Positions 45,208 to 56,582 of a DNA stretch of 64,000 bases are shown piece by piece; the stretch's first letter is position 1, and each line of letters begins with the position of its first letter. This DNA is from Chiua virens (taxonomy: Eukaryota; Basidiomycota; Agaricomycetes; Boletales; Boletaceae): the NCBI GenBank assembly GCA_019787685.1, contig JAHNUO010000004.1, positions 1,674,001 to 1,738,000 on the forward strand, given 5' to 3'. Both the position numbers and the translations under genes were made by a program. The notes beneath the pieces were generated by a model. The model worked only from the letters and a program-made list of their open reading frames with translations. It was not told the origin of the DNA and searched no databases.

Positions 45208-48200
45208 CTAGAAATCGAACGCATCACGGACAGGACTGCCGGTGATATTGGCGTAACCCTCGTCGTCGATGGGGTCATCACATGGGGAGACCGAGCGTCG
45301 GTCAGGAGATGCGGAACGTTGTCTCGCATGGCGGCGGGCTCGTTGAGGTGGGGGTATAGGGAGTACGGAGTGGCCGTTGCGGCGCGACGCAGAAGACGAG
45401 TTCGTCGAAGAAGACAACGTGGAGGGGATAGCAGGGCGAGGCGAGCGTCTGGTCCAGGTGTTTCCGGCGGCCACGGGAGTAAGCCGGTTGGCAAGGGGGA
45501 TGCGAGCGCGTACCCGAGGAGGTCGTCCAGGGCAGCGGGATTGGATGTGACCCGGGGCCCAGGTGAGACAGATGGGGCATTGGTACATGGGGCACTCAAC
45601 ACGGATGTGGCCGAGCTTGCGACATTCGAAGCAGGCTTCGTGGAATCGAGGGTGATCGTCGGGGAGGGATACCTGACCGGTCCGAAACATCAGTTCAGCC
45701 TCGGTGCGGTTGCATGCGAGCATCTCTTCCTCGGTGAAGGGAGTCGAGGATGCGGATGGAGTGGACACGGGGCTAGAGGGGGGAGCCATGTGGCGGGCGA
45801 GATCCGCTTGGTAGCGGTGGAGATCTTCCAAAAATTCACCCATTTGCATCTGGTGGAGGGTGTGCTCGATGTAGGCGCGGATTTGGTCATGGATCTGTCC
45901 AGTGACAGCGGAAAGGAGGTGGGAGTGACGATCACGACCGAGGAGGTCGGATTGGACAAAGGTGAGGCGCTCGCATTGCAAATACGCCAGGTAGAGGGCA
46001 TTGAGCGGCGAATCCAGATCGAGGTGGTGCTCGATGGGGAAGGCCATTGCCGGGTCGAGGATGAGTTCGCGCATGCGGCGAAAGTACTCGGGGGACGAGG
46101 AGGAAGAACTGATAGTGTGCGAGTGATATGGCAGGTCTACTGCCTGGAGAGGAGAATGAACGCGACGAGGGCGCTCAGAAGGAACAGGCCATTGAGAAGG
46201 AGCTCCCCATCCTGCGGAGGCAACTGCTGAAGCATTAGGAGAAGGGGGTCGGGTTGACTCGGTGAGGGAGGACTCTGTTGAGAGGGTGGTGACATCGGAG
46301 GCAGGGGTCGCCGGCGGTGGAAGAGGTAGGTGTGGGATGGACGCGGTGGGGGTGAAGACAGGAACCGAATGGATGATTTCGTTTTCGAAGTCGGGGGTAG
46401 AGCAGGAGCGGTAGGTCATTATCGCTTTGACGGAGGCAGGCGGAGGTGGTCGAAGTGGGGAGCGAGGTGGTCGTGGTGGTGGGTTGGAAGGGGAGCCGAT
46501 GGAGGGGAAATCCTTTGGATGGGTCCGCTTATAAGCGTCGACCGTTTCCTTGGCATTTCCTAAGTTGGATTCGGGTTCCCATGAGTCCTCGGCGGTGGAA
46601 TATCCTTTCCATCGGATCAGGAACTTGCGGTTGAGCGGGTTCCGCGTGTGGCGTAAGATCCGCTCGATTTCGTATTCCTCCTCTCCGGCGATAAGGTCAG
46701 GTGGTGGTTTCGGGAAGTTCGCACCGTAGGTTTCTGTTTCGCGATAGGGCGATAACAGCGAAGCGTGGAAGACCGGATGGATCTTCCAGGTCTTAGGGAG
46801 GCAGAGTCGGTAGGTGAGTGGAGAAAGGACCTCCGTGATAGCGAAGGGTCCTTCTCGGCGAGATGCGAGTTTTGGGGAAATGAGTTCCCGTTTTAGGTTG
46901 CGGGCTTCGAGCCATACTTGGTCTCCTTTAGCAAATGGTTTAAACTTGCGGAAGGATCGGGCTTTCATGGCTTGGCGGGCAAGTTCATGTGCTGCGAGGG
47001 CTTCGTCCCGGGCTGCAGATAAGACGTCAAGGCGTTCTTTGACGGCGGGGAGGTTCGTGTCGGCGATGATCGTGGGTAGGGGACGGGGTTCGTATCCCAT
47101 CATCAAGAAGAACGGCGACTTGCCGGTGACGGAGTGAGGGCGGTGGTTGTGCGCGAATTCGGCCATAGGGAGTAGATCGGCCCATTTCTCCGGGTTGTTT
47201 TGGCAATACATGCGGAGATAGGTTTCTACTTCCTGGTTGACTCGTTCCGTTTCACCATCGGATTGGGGATGGTACGCAGTGGACAGGGAGAGGCGGTATC
47301 CGATAAGCCGGGAGAGTTCTTTTGCAAAAGCAGAAGCAAACTGCGGGCCACGATCGGATATGATTTTGTCGTAGAGGCCGAATCGAGTGTAGACTTTGTG
47401 GAAAAAGAGGCAGGCAATACCTGCGGAGTCGGCGGTTTTCACTGTGGGGCAAAGAATTACCCCCTTCGTAAGGCCGTGGTCGACCACGACCATGAGAGAA
47501 TCATAGCCCTCCGCCGATGTGGGTAAGTCCGTGATGAGATCCACGGACACATTCTGGAAGGGGCGGGAGCACGCGGAGGGAATTGGGGACAAAGGAGGGG
47601 TGGTCGGGTGGGTGTTGACCTTGTGTTGCTGGCAAGCAGCGCAACCGGAGACGTAAGAGCGGACGAAGGATGCAAGACCCGGCCACCAGAATTCTGCGGC
47701 GACGAGTTGACGAGTTTTTAGGTAGCCGGGGTGTCCAGCGGAGTGAGAATCATGGTGTCGGGCAACAATTTGTTGTCTGAGTTCGAGGTTCGGAGGAACA
47801 TAGACGCGACCCTGGTAAGTCAGGACACCGGCGTCGTATTTCCAATCAGAGAGGCGGGCACGGAAGGACGAGGGGAGACCACCGTCGAGGGCGTTGAGGG
47901 TGTCCAAGACCAATGGGTCGTCGGCGGACGACTTGGCAATCAAAGACTGCAGGTCCAAGGTCACAAGGTTGACGAATACGTCATCCGGGAGGAGTGTGAC
48001 ATTTTCGTTGTCGGAATCAGAGGTGATATGATCCGGCCGGCGTGAGAGCGCGTCCGGACCGTCGAGGAGTTTCCCGGGGACGTGGGAAAAGGTCAAGTCG
48101 AAGTCGGCAAGGTCGAGTAGCCAACGAGCTTGTCGGCGGTTCAGGTTTTGTGGCTGACGGAAGTACGTCAAGTTCTTGTGGTCTGAGAAGACCGTGACAG

Positions 48201-50135
48201 GGTGTGCGCTTCCTCGGAGATGGTGGCGCCAAGCTTTGAGGGACCGGATAACCGCAAGGAGTTCTCGGTCGTAGATGTCATAGTTCCTTTCTGCAGCGTT
48301 GAACGACTGAGAAAGGTAGGAGCAAGGTTTCCAGTCGCCGTTTGCGTCGGTCTGGAGGAGTACACCGCTGGTCGCGTATTTCGAAGCGTCCGTGGCGATG
48401 GCGAAGGGTCGGGAGGTGTCAGGAAACCTGAGGACCGGATCCGTGGTGAAGGCCTTTTTAAGGCGTTCGAAGGCGTTGACCTGGGGAGGTCCCCACGTCC
48501 AAGGGGCGTCTTTCTTGGTGAGATCGACGAGGGGGCGAGCTATGGTTGAGTAGTCGGGGATGAACCGACGGTAGAAGTTGGCAAAGCCCATGAACGATCG
48601 GACATCCTTGAGCTTAGTGGGGGTTGGCCAGTCGGCAATACCGGCCACCTTGACGGGGTCCATAGCGAGTTCGCCTGGTCGGGCGATCATGCCGAGGTAT
48701 TCTACTTCGGTGGTGGCGAAGTGGCATTTTTCGAGTTTTAAGTGAAGGTCAAGTTCCTTCATGCGGGCGAGAACGCGTTTGGTGCGTTCGGTGTGAGTGG
48801 CCTCGTCTTCCGAGAAGATGAGGAGGTCGTCCATGTAGATGACGAGCCATCCTTCGGCGATCATATCGCGGAAAGAGTCGTTCATGAAACGTTGGAACGT
48901 CGCAGGAGAGTTGGTCAGTCCAAAGAACATGACCGTAGGTTCGAAGAGGCCGTGGTGGGTGATGAAAGCGGCTTTCCATTGATGTCCGTCCTTGATACGA
49001 ACGTTGTTATAACCCCATCGGACGTCAAACTTGGTGAATAGCTTAGCGTCCTTTAGCTTGTCGACGAGGTCGGATATGAGAGGAAGGGGGTAGGCGTCAC
49101 GAACGGTATGTTCGTTGACATAGCGGTAGTCTTGGCAAGGACGGAGTTTGCCATCCTTCTTCTTGACGAAGAAGAAAGGGGAGGCTTGCGGAGAGTTCGA
49201 GGGGCGGATCTTGCCATTGGTGAGATGTTCGTCGATGAAGTCGTCGGTGGCCTTGCGCTCATCTGGAGATAAGGGGTAGACCTTTCCGACTTTGGGTGCA
49301 AAGGTGTCTTTCAGATGGATCTCGTGGTTGCAAGACCTTGAGGGGGGCATCTGATTGAAGGGTTCCTTCGCGAATACGGATTCGAATTCCGAATACTCCG
49401 AAGGGAGGGTGATCTTGGGTTTCTTTGCTGCGGCCGCAAGGGCGGTAGCGTTGGTGAGCTTCTCGGGTTGAGTGGTCCGAACGAAGCGTTGTCCTGCGCG
49501 CATGACACGGTTGACGGAGTGTTGCACGGATTGGGTTGTGAATCGGTGCCCAGTTTCGGTGTCAAGGTAGTCGTAGAGCTTGCCGTCCCAGATAGGATCG
49601 ACATCGAGGTGGCGAATGGGACGGATGGGAGGTGGGTGAGCGAGTTTGGCGGAGTGTTTTGGTTCGTCGGTGGTAATGGGGGGTAGGTCGGGTTCGGGAG
49701 TGGAGATGGTGATGGTTTTGGCTACCCAATCGATGATCGGGTTAGTCGCTTTAAGCCAAGGGAGGCCTAGGATGACGTTTTCAGAACCACAGTGGATAAT
49801 GTGGAACTTAATTCGTTGGAGTACTCCGCCAAGAGCGATCCGTAGGGTGGTGGTGAATTTGATGTCACCGTTCTTGTTGGCCGTAGAATCAACGTTCCTA
49901 ACCGGGATAGGTTTCGGAAGGCGATCTTTGGGGAACTTGTGCTTCTGGACGAAATGCCAGTCTATGCAGTTGATCCCGGCCCCAGAGTCAATGAGGGCGC
50001 GGGTGTCGACGTCTTGAGAAGTAGCCGTAACGTTCAATCTAATCGGGATTTGCATAGATTGGGACGAAAGCTCAGCTACAAGTACATGGGTACGAGAATG
50101 GGAAGATACCGGCGTCGAATCGGTCTTCCTCCTTA
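45208..50135 (-). CDS. pol: Outer element Pol (protease, RT, RNase H, integrase, chromodomain, zinc-knuckle extension)
   Basis: One open frame; from Met at 50055 it has 1,615 residues, and it is open upstream to the gag stop so that a -1 shift fuses it to Gag. In order (residues counted from that Met): retropepsin DSGAGINCID (~24); reverse transcriptase with KKKDGKLRPCQDYR and YMDDLLIFS (~405); RNase H TDASKYA (~550); integrase zinc finger from HHDSHSAGHPGYLK (~766); the D,D,E core with VDLITDLP (~835), SDRGPQFASAF (~898) and HPQSDGETERVNQE (~931). A chromodomain with EYEIERILRH and FLIRWKGYSTAEDSWEPESN (~1125-1180) follows. An unusual ~425-residue extension then carries a helical part, two zinc knuckles near 1473-1510 and an Arg/Ser-rich tail. 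No nonsense codon was found. Confidence 0.92.
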
Positions 50136-50891
50136 AAAACCCGTGACCGGAGTGGTCACCTTGTTGACGCTCATAGCGTCGTCGTCATCCTCCTCCACTT
50201 CTACTAAGGCTGGGATTGGTTCGGGTTTCTGGGCGGTCTTCCGAACTTTCTTGGAGGACGACGAGGGGTTCTTGGTTGAGAATGCCGTGCAGGCGGACGT
50301 TTGATGTCCTGGTTTGCGACAGCGGAAACAGAGTTTTTGTTCGAAGCATCGCTTTCACTCTGCTTCGGTAAGCTTTGGAACATAGATAGCGTCTACGTCC
50401 ATTGCGTCGGGGTCTCGCTCCTTCTTGCGAGGTGGTTGTTCATGGAAAACCACAGCAGCGGCGGGTTTCTTGTTTCGGCGAGCTATCTCGTCGGCGCGTT
50501 CCCATTGGGTTTTGAAATGGATGGCTTGGGTATACCACTTATCGATCGTGGTAGGGACCGTGTCCATGCCTTGAATGCGTCTCATGAGGGAAGGCGGGAG
50601 TCCGGCGGCGAAGAAGTTGATAAGGACGGAGTCAGAGCCGGCGAGCCCTGCGGTGACGACCTTGTTGCGGAAGGAGGAGATATACGAGGGGACGTCCTCG
50701 TTCTTGGTGGTGCAGGTGGTGGATAACCAGGCGATGGCGTCGCCCTTTGTGTCGTGGTGTTCGAAGTCCTTTCGGAACTCCGTCTGCCAGTCGATCCAGG
50801 TACCAAAAGATCTTGCGGAGATGGACCTGGCGCGGAACGTATCGGCCCAAGTCAGAGCAGATCCTTCGGTCATGAAGGAGAGCGCGAAAGC
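50133..50891 (-). pseudogene. gag: Outer element gag, C-terminal part (split and with a nonsense codon)
   Basis: Continues the gag begun at 58602-59057 after the inner insertion. It reads MTEGSALTWADTFRARS, ending KLTEAE at a TGA (50355-50357). In the inner copy this codon is CGA. After it the frame continues to the zinc knuckle CFRCRKPGHQTSAC and ends TTPVTGF at the TAA 50133-50135. The change is a CpG transition. The gag is doubly dead: split by insertion and by the stop. Confidence 0.85.
50136..50142 (-). promoter_or_regulatory. Predicted -1 frameshift site GGGTTTT, outer element
   Basis: On the minus strand the gag frame reads ACG GGT TTT TAA. The heptamer G-GGT-TTT has the X-XXY-YYZ form and lies directly before the gag stop. 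A -1 slip enters the pol frame, which stays open into protease. Confidence 0.75.
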
Positions 50892-51612
50892 TGTTACGAT
50901 AGTTCTGGGTAGGACCTAGCGTAGCCGCAAAAGCGCCAAGTACCAAGTGGCTGCGATAACTCAAACAACCACCACTTGATACGTGGTGCGCTGAAGAGTC
51001 GAACGAGGATTCTGGTCAGCGGATTGCTACCAGAGAGACGAGTGAAAACTCAGGCGTTGCTGAGAGTTGTCCTGTTGGGAATCTATACCCGAGGGACGGT
51101 CGAGGGTCGAGGGTTGACTACGATGAGTCCGAGTGTTAGAGGACTGAGTAGTCCAATCGAGTGGTCACAGGCGCTGTGGCGAGTGGAGCAGAGATACTCA
51201 GCTAGTATTGCGGAGATCAAGACTAGGGTACAGGAGTATCGTCGCGAGGTATTTATACTACGAAACTGCGCACGGACCATGTAGCTAAAAAGGGGTAGGC
51301 CGGAAGAGCGGAATGGTAAAGGGCCAAAAGGAGTGCGCAGTAACCAAAAGAGGAAGTCGTACGATGCGATGGCAGCGGACGATGACGAAGATGAAATGAC
51401 AAATGCGAAGCCATCGGATGATGACGAGAATTGAATGAGTAAGTGCGATGCCATCGGATGATGACGAGAATAGAAGAACGTAAGCACTCGGGTAATGCCG
51501 GTGCTGAGTTACAAAGATGAAAGAAGAACGAGTACGGATGAACGTACGAAGATACCTAGGTATCGAGTGTAGTGAAGAAGTACAAGGACGATGAAAGAAA
51601 GAAATTGTAACA
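50892..51612 (-). repeat. 3' LTR of the inner element
   Basis: 721 bp, TGTTAC...GTAACA. Compared with the 5' LTR at 57876-58596 I see one change near the start (TTCTGGG versus TTCCGGG) and one in AAGTCGTAC versus AAGTCATAC. It is about 49 bp longer than the outer LTRs, mostly around 51110-51160. TATA box on the minus strand at 51250-51257. Confidence 0.9.
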
Positions 51613-51654
51613 TTACCCCCGGAGTACGATCAAAGCACCAAGCGAAGATCATCT

Positions 51655-54600
51655 CTAGAAATCGAACGCATCACGGACAGGACTGCCGGTGATATTGGCG
51701 TAACCCTCGTCGTCAATGGGGTCATCACATGGGGAGACCGAGCGTCGGTCAGGAGACGCGGAACGTTGTCGCGCATGGCGGCGGGCTCGTTGAGGTGGGG
51801 GTACAGGGAGTACGGAGCGGCGGTTGCGGCGAGACGAAGAAGACGAGTTCGTCGAAGAGGACGACGTGGAGGGGATAGCGGGGCGAGGCGAGCGTCGGGT
51901 CCAAGTATTTCCGGCGGCCACGGGAGTAAGCCGGTTGGCAAGGGGGATGCGTGCGCGTACCCGAGGAGGTCGTCCGGGGCAGCGAGACTGGATATGTCCA
52001 GGGGCCCAGGTAAGGCAGATGGGGCACTGGTACATGGGGCATTCAACCCGGATGTGGCCGAGTTTCCTGCATTCAAAGCAGGCCTCGTGGTATCGAGGGT
52101 GATCGTCGGGGAGGGATACCTGACCGGTCCGAAACATCAGTTCGGCCTCAGCGCGGTTGCAGGCGAGCATCTCTTCTTCCGTGAAGGGGGCAGACGACGC
52201 GGAAGGAGTAGAAGAGGGGCGAGACGGGGGAGCCATATGGCGAGCGAGGTCCGCTTGGTAGCGGTGGAGATCTTCCAAGAATTCCCCCATCTGCATTTGG
52301 TGGAGGGTGTGCTCGATGTAGGCGCGGATCCGATCGTGGATCTGTCCGGTAACCGCGGAGAGGAGGTGAGAGTGGCGATCACGACCAAGTAGGTCGGATT
52401 GGACGAAGGTGAGGCGCTCGCATTGGAGGTACGCCAGGTGTAGGGCATTGAGCGGGGAGTTCAAGTCTAGGTGATGTTCGATGGGGAAGGCCATCGCGGG
52501 GTCTAGGATGAGTTCGCGCATGCGGCGAAAGTACTCGGGGGTCGAGGACGAAGATCGGATGGTGTGGGAGTGATACGGCAGATCTACCGCCTGGAGAGGA
52601 GAATGAACGCGACCAGGGCGCTCAGTAGAAACAGGCCATTGAGAAGGAGCTCCCCATCCTGCGGAGGCAACTGCTGAAACAGCAGGAGAAGGGGGTCGGG
52701 TTGACTCGGTGAGGGAGGATTCGGTGGAGAGGGTGGATGCATGGGAAACGGGAGTGGCCGGAGGCGGGAGCGGGCAGTGAGGAATGGACGCGGTAGGGGT
52801 GAAGACGGGGACGGAGTGGATGATCTCGTTTTCGAAGTCAGGGGTCGAGCAGGAGCGGTAGGTCATTACTGCTTTGACGGAGATTGGCGGAGGAGGTCGC
52901 AGTGGGGAGCGAGGTGGTCGTGGTGGTGGAGACGAAGTAGAGCGGATGGAGGGGAAATCCTTTGGATGGGTCCGCTTATAAGCGTCGACTGTTTCCTTGG
53001 CGTTTCCTAAGTTGGACTCGGGTTCCCATGAGTCGTCGGCGGCGGAATATCCTTTCCATCGGATCAGGAACTTGCGGTTGCGCGGGTTCCGCGTGTGGCG
53101 TAAGATCCGCTCAATTTCGTATTCTTCTTCTCCAGCGATAAGGTCAGGTGGGGGTTTCGGGAAGTTCGGGCCATAGGTTTCTGTTTCGCGATAGGGCGAT
53201 AACAGCGAAGCGTGGAAGACCGGGTGGATCTTCCAGGTCTTAGGGAGGCGAAGTCGGTAGGTGAGCGGAGAAAGGACTTCCGTGATGGAGAAGGGTCCTT
53301 CTCGGCGAGATGCGAGTTTCGGGGAAATGAGTTCCCGTTTCAGGTTTCGGGCTTCGAGCCAGACTTGGTCACCTTTCGTAAACGGTTTGAATTTGCGGAA
53401 GGATCTAGCCTTCATGGCTTGGCGGGCGAGTTCGTGGGCGGCGAGGGCTTCATCGCGGGCAGCAGATAGGACGTCGAGACGTTCCTTGACAGCAGGGAGG
53501 TTGGTGTCGGCGATGATCGTGGGTAGGGGACGGGGTTCATATCCCATCATCAAGAAGAACGGCGACTTGCCGGTGACAGAGTGAGGTCGGTGGTTGTGCG
53601 CGAATTCAGCCATAGGAAGTAGGTCGGCCCATTTCTCTGGATTGTTTTGGCAATACATGCGGAGATAGGTCTCGACCTCCTGGTTGACTCGTTCCGTCTC
53701 ACCATCGGATTGGGGATGATAAGCGGTCGACAGGGAAAGGCGGTATCCGATAAGCCGGGAGAGCTCTTTTGCGAAAGCAGAAGCGAACTGCGGGCCACGG
53801 TCGGATATGATTTTGTCGTAAAGGCCGAATCGGGTGTAAACTTTGTGGAAAAAGAGGCAGGCAATACCTGCGGAGTCGGCGGTTTTTACGGTTGGGCAAA
53901 GAATTACCCCCTTCGTAAGGCCGTGGTCGACCACGACCATGAGAGAATCGTAGCCCTCCGCCGACGTGGGTAGATCCGTGATGAGATCCACAGACACGTT
54001 CTGGAAGGGGCGGGAACACGCGGAGGGGATCGGAGACAAAGGAGGGGTGGTCGGGTGGGTGTTGACCTTGTGCTGCTGGCAAGCCGCACAACCGGAGACG
54101 TAGGATCGGACGAAGGAGGCAAGGCCCGGCCACCAGAATTCAGCGGCGACGAGCTGGCGGGTTTTCAAGTAGCCGGGGTGTCCGGCGGAGTGGGAGTCAT
54201 GGTGTCTAGCGACGATTTGTTGTCGCAGCTCGAGATCTGGCGGAACGTAGACGCGACCCTGGTAAGTCAGGACGCCGGCGTCGTACTTCCAATCCGAGAG
54301 GCGGGCACGGAAGGATGACGGGAGACCACCGTCGAGGGCGTTGAGGGTGTCCAGGACCAACGGGTCGTTGGCGGACGACTTGGCAATCAAGGACTGCAGG
54401 TCCAAGGTTACAAGGTTAACAAATACGTCATCTGGGAGGAGAGTGACGTTTTCGTTGTCGGAGTCGGAGGTGATGTGATCCGGTCGGCGTGAGAGCGCGT
54501 CCGGACCGTCGAGGAGTTTCCCGGGGACGTGGGAGAAGGTCAAGTCGAAGTCGGCAAGGTCGAGTAGCCAACGAGCTTGTCGGCGGTTCAGGTTTTGTGG

Positions 54601-56582
54601 CTGACGGAAGTACGTCAGGTTCTTGTGGTCCGAGAAGACCGTGACAGGGTGTGCGCTCCCTCGGAGATGGTGGCGCCAAGCTTTGAGAGACCGGATGACT
54701 GCAAGGAGTTCGCGGTCGTAGATGTCGTAGTTCCTTTCTGCAGCGTTGAACGACTGAGAAAGGTAGGAGCAGGGTTTCCAGTCGCCGTTTGCGTCGGTCT
54801 GGAGGAGTACACCGCCGGTTGCGTATTTAGATGCATCGGTGGCGATGGCGAAGGGACGAGACGAGTCGGGAAACCGGAGTACGGGATCCGTGGTGAAGGC
54901 CTTTTTGAGGCGTTCGAACGCGTTAACCTGAGGGGTTCCCCAAGTCCAGGGTGCGTCCTTCTTGGTGAGGTCGACAAGAGGACGGGCGATGGTCGAGTAG
55001 TCAGGGATGAACCGACGGTAGAAGTTGGCGAAGCCCATGAACGACCGGACGTCCTTGAGCTTAGTAGGGGTTGGCCAGTCAGCAATACCGGCGACTTTGA
55101 CGGGGTCCATGGCTAGTTCGCCTGGTCGGGCAATCATGCCAAGGTATTCTACTTCGGTGGTGGCGAAGTGGCACTTTTCGAGTTTCAAGTGAAGGTCGAG
55201 TTCCTTCATACGAGCGAGAACGCGTTTGGTGCGCTCCGTGTGGGTTGCCTCGTCTTCGGAGAAGATGAGGAGGTCATCCATGTAAATGACGAGCCATCCT
55301 TCGGCGATCATGTCGCGGAAAGAGTCGTTCATAAAACGCTGGAAGGTCGCGGGAGAGTTGGTCAGTCCAAAGAACATGACCGTGGGTTCGAAGAGGCCGC
55401 GGTGGGTGATGAAGGCGGCTTTCCATTGGTGTCCGTCCTTGATGCGAACATTGTTGTAACCCCATCGGACGTCAAACTTGGTGAACAGTCTGGCATCCTT
55501 TAGCTTGTCGACGAGGTCGGAGATAAGGGGAAGGGGGTAGGCGTCGCGAACGGTGTGTTTGTTGACATAGCGGTAATCTTGGCAAGGACGGAGTTTGCCA
55601 TCCTTCTTTTTGACGAAGAAGAAAGGGGAGGCTTGGGGAGAGTTGGATGGGCGGATTTTGCCGTTGGCAAGGTGTTCGTCGATGAAGTCGTCGGTGGCCT
55701 TGCGCTCGTCAGGAGACAAGGGGTAGACCTTTCCGACCTTTGGGACGAAGGTGTCTTTCAGATGGATTTCGTGGTCACAGGACCTCGAGGGAGGCATCTG
55801 ATTGAAGGGTTCCTTCGCGAATACGGATTCAAATTCCGAGTATTCCGAAGGGAGGGTGATCTTGGGTTTCTTCGCTGCGGCCGCTAGGGCGGTAGCGTTG
55901 GTAAGCTTCTCGGGTTGAGTGGTCCGAACGAAGCGTTGTCCGGCGCGTATGACGCGGTTTACAGAGTGTTGCACGGATTGGGTCGTAAAACGATGCCCCG
56001 TTTCGGTGCCGAGGTAGTCGTAGAGCTTGCCGTCCCAGATGGGATCGACATCGAGGTGGCGAATGGGACGGATGGGTGGTGGATGGGCGAGTCTGGCGGA
56101 GTGTTTGGGTTCGTCGGTGGTGATGGGAGGTAGATCGGGTTCCGGGGCGGAGACGGTGATGGTCTTCGCTACCCAGTCGATGAGAGGGTTGGTCGCCTTA
56201 AGCCAAGGGAGACCGAGGATGACGTTTTCAGTACCACAGTGGATGACGTGGAACTTGATACGTTGGAGCACTCCGCCAAGAGCAATCCGGAGGGTAGTGG
56301 TGAACCTGATGTCACCGTTCTTGTTCATGGTTGAATCTACGTTCCTAACCGGGATTGGCTTCGGAAGGCGATCCTTCGGGAACTTGTGTTTCTGGACAAA
56401 GTGCCAGTCGATGCAGTTGATCCCGGCCCCAGAGTCAATGAGGGCGCGGGTGTCGACGTCTTGAGAAGTAGCCGTAACGTTCAATCTAACGGGGATTTGC
56501 ATAGATTGGGACGAAAGCTCAGCTACAAGTACATGTGTACGAGAATGGGAAGATACCGGCGTCGAATCGGTCTTCCTCCTTA
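51655..56582 (-). CDS. pol: Inner element Pol
   Basis: 1,615 residues from the Met at 56502, the same length and domain order as the outer Pol: retropepsin DSGAGINC, RT with YMDDLLIFS, RNase H TDASKYATGG, integrase HHCC and D,D,E, chromodomain with WKGYSAADDSWEPESN, and the zinc-knuckle extension. No stop or frameshift was found. Pol is expected only as a Gag-Pol fusion. The frame is open upstream of 56502 through LRRKTDSTPVSSHSRTHVLV to the slippery site at 56583-56589. Its integrase and chromodomain probably direct integration to marked chromatin, as in other chromoviruses. Confidence 0.93.

Noticed and set aside
45091..46230. Plus-strand ORF of 379 codons opposite the outer pol; similar ones at 51766-52392 and 54577-55116
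   Set aside because: Antisense shadows of the pol reading frame; the composition follows from it, and no domain is seen.
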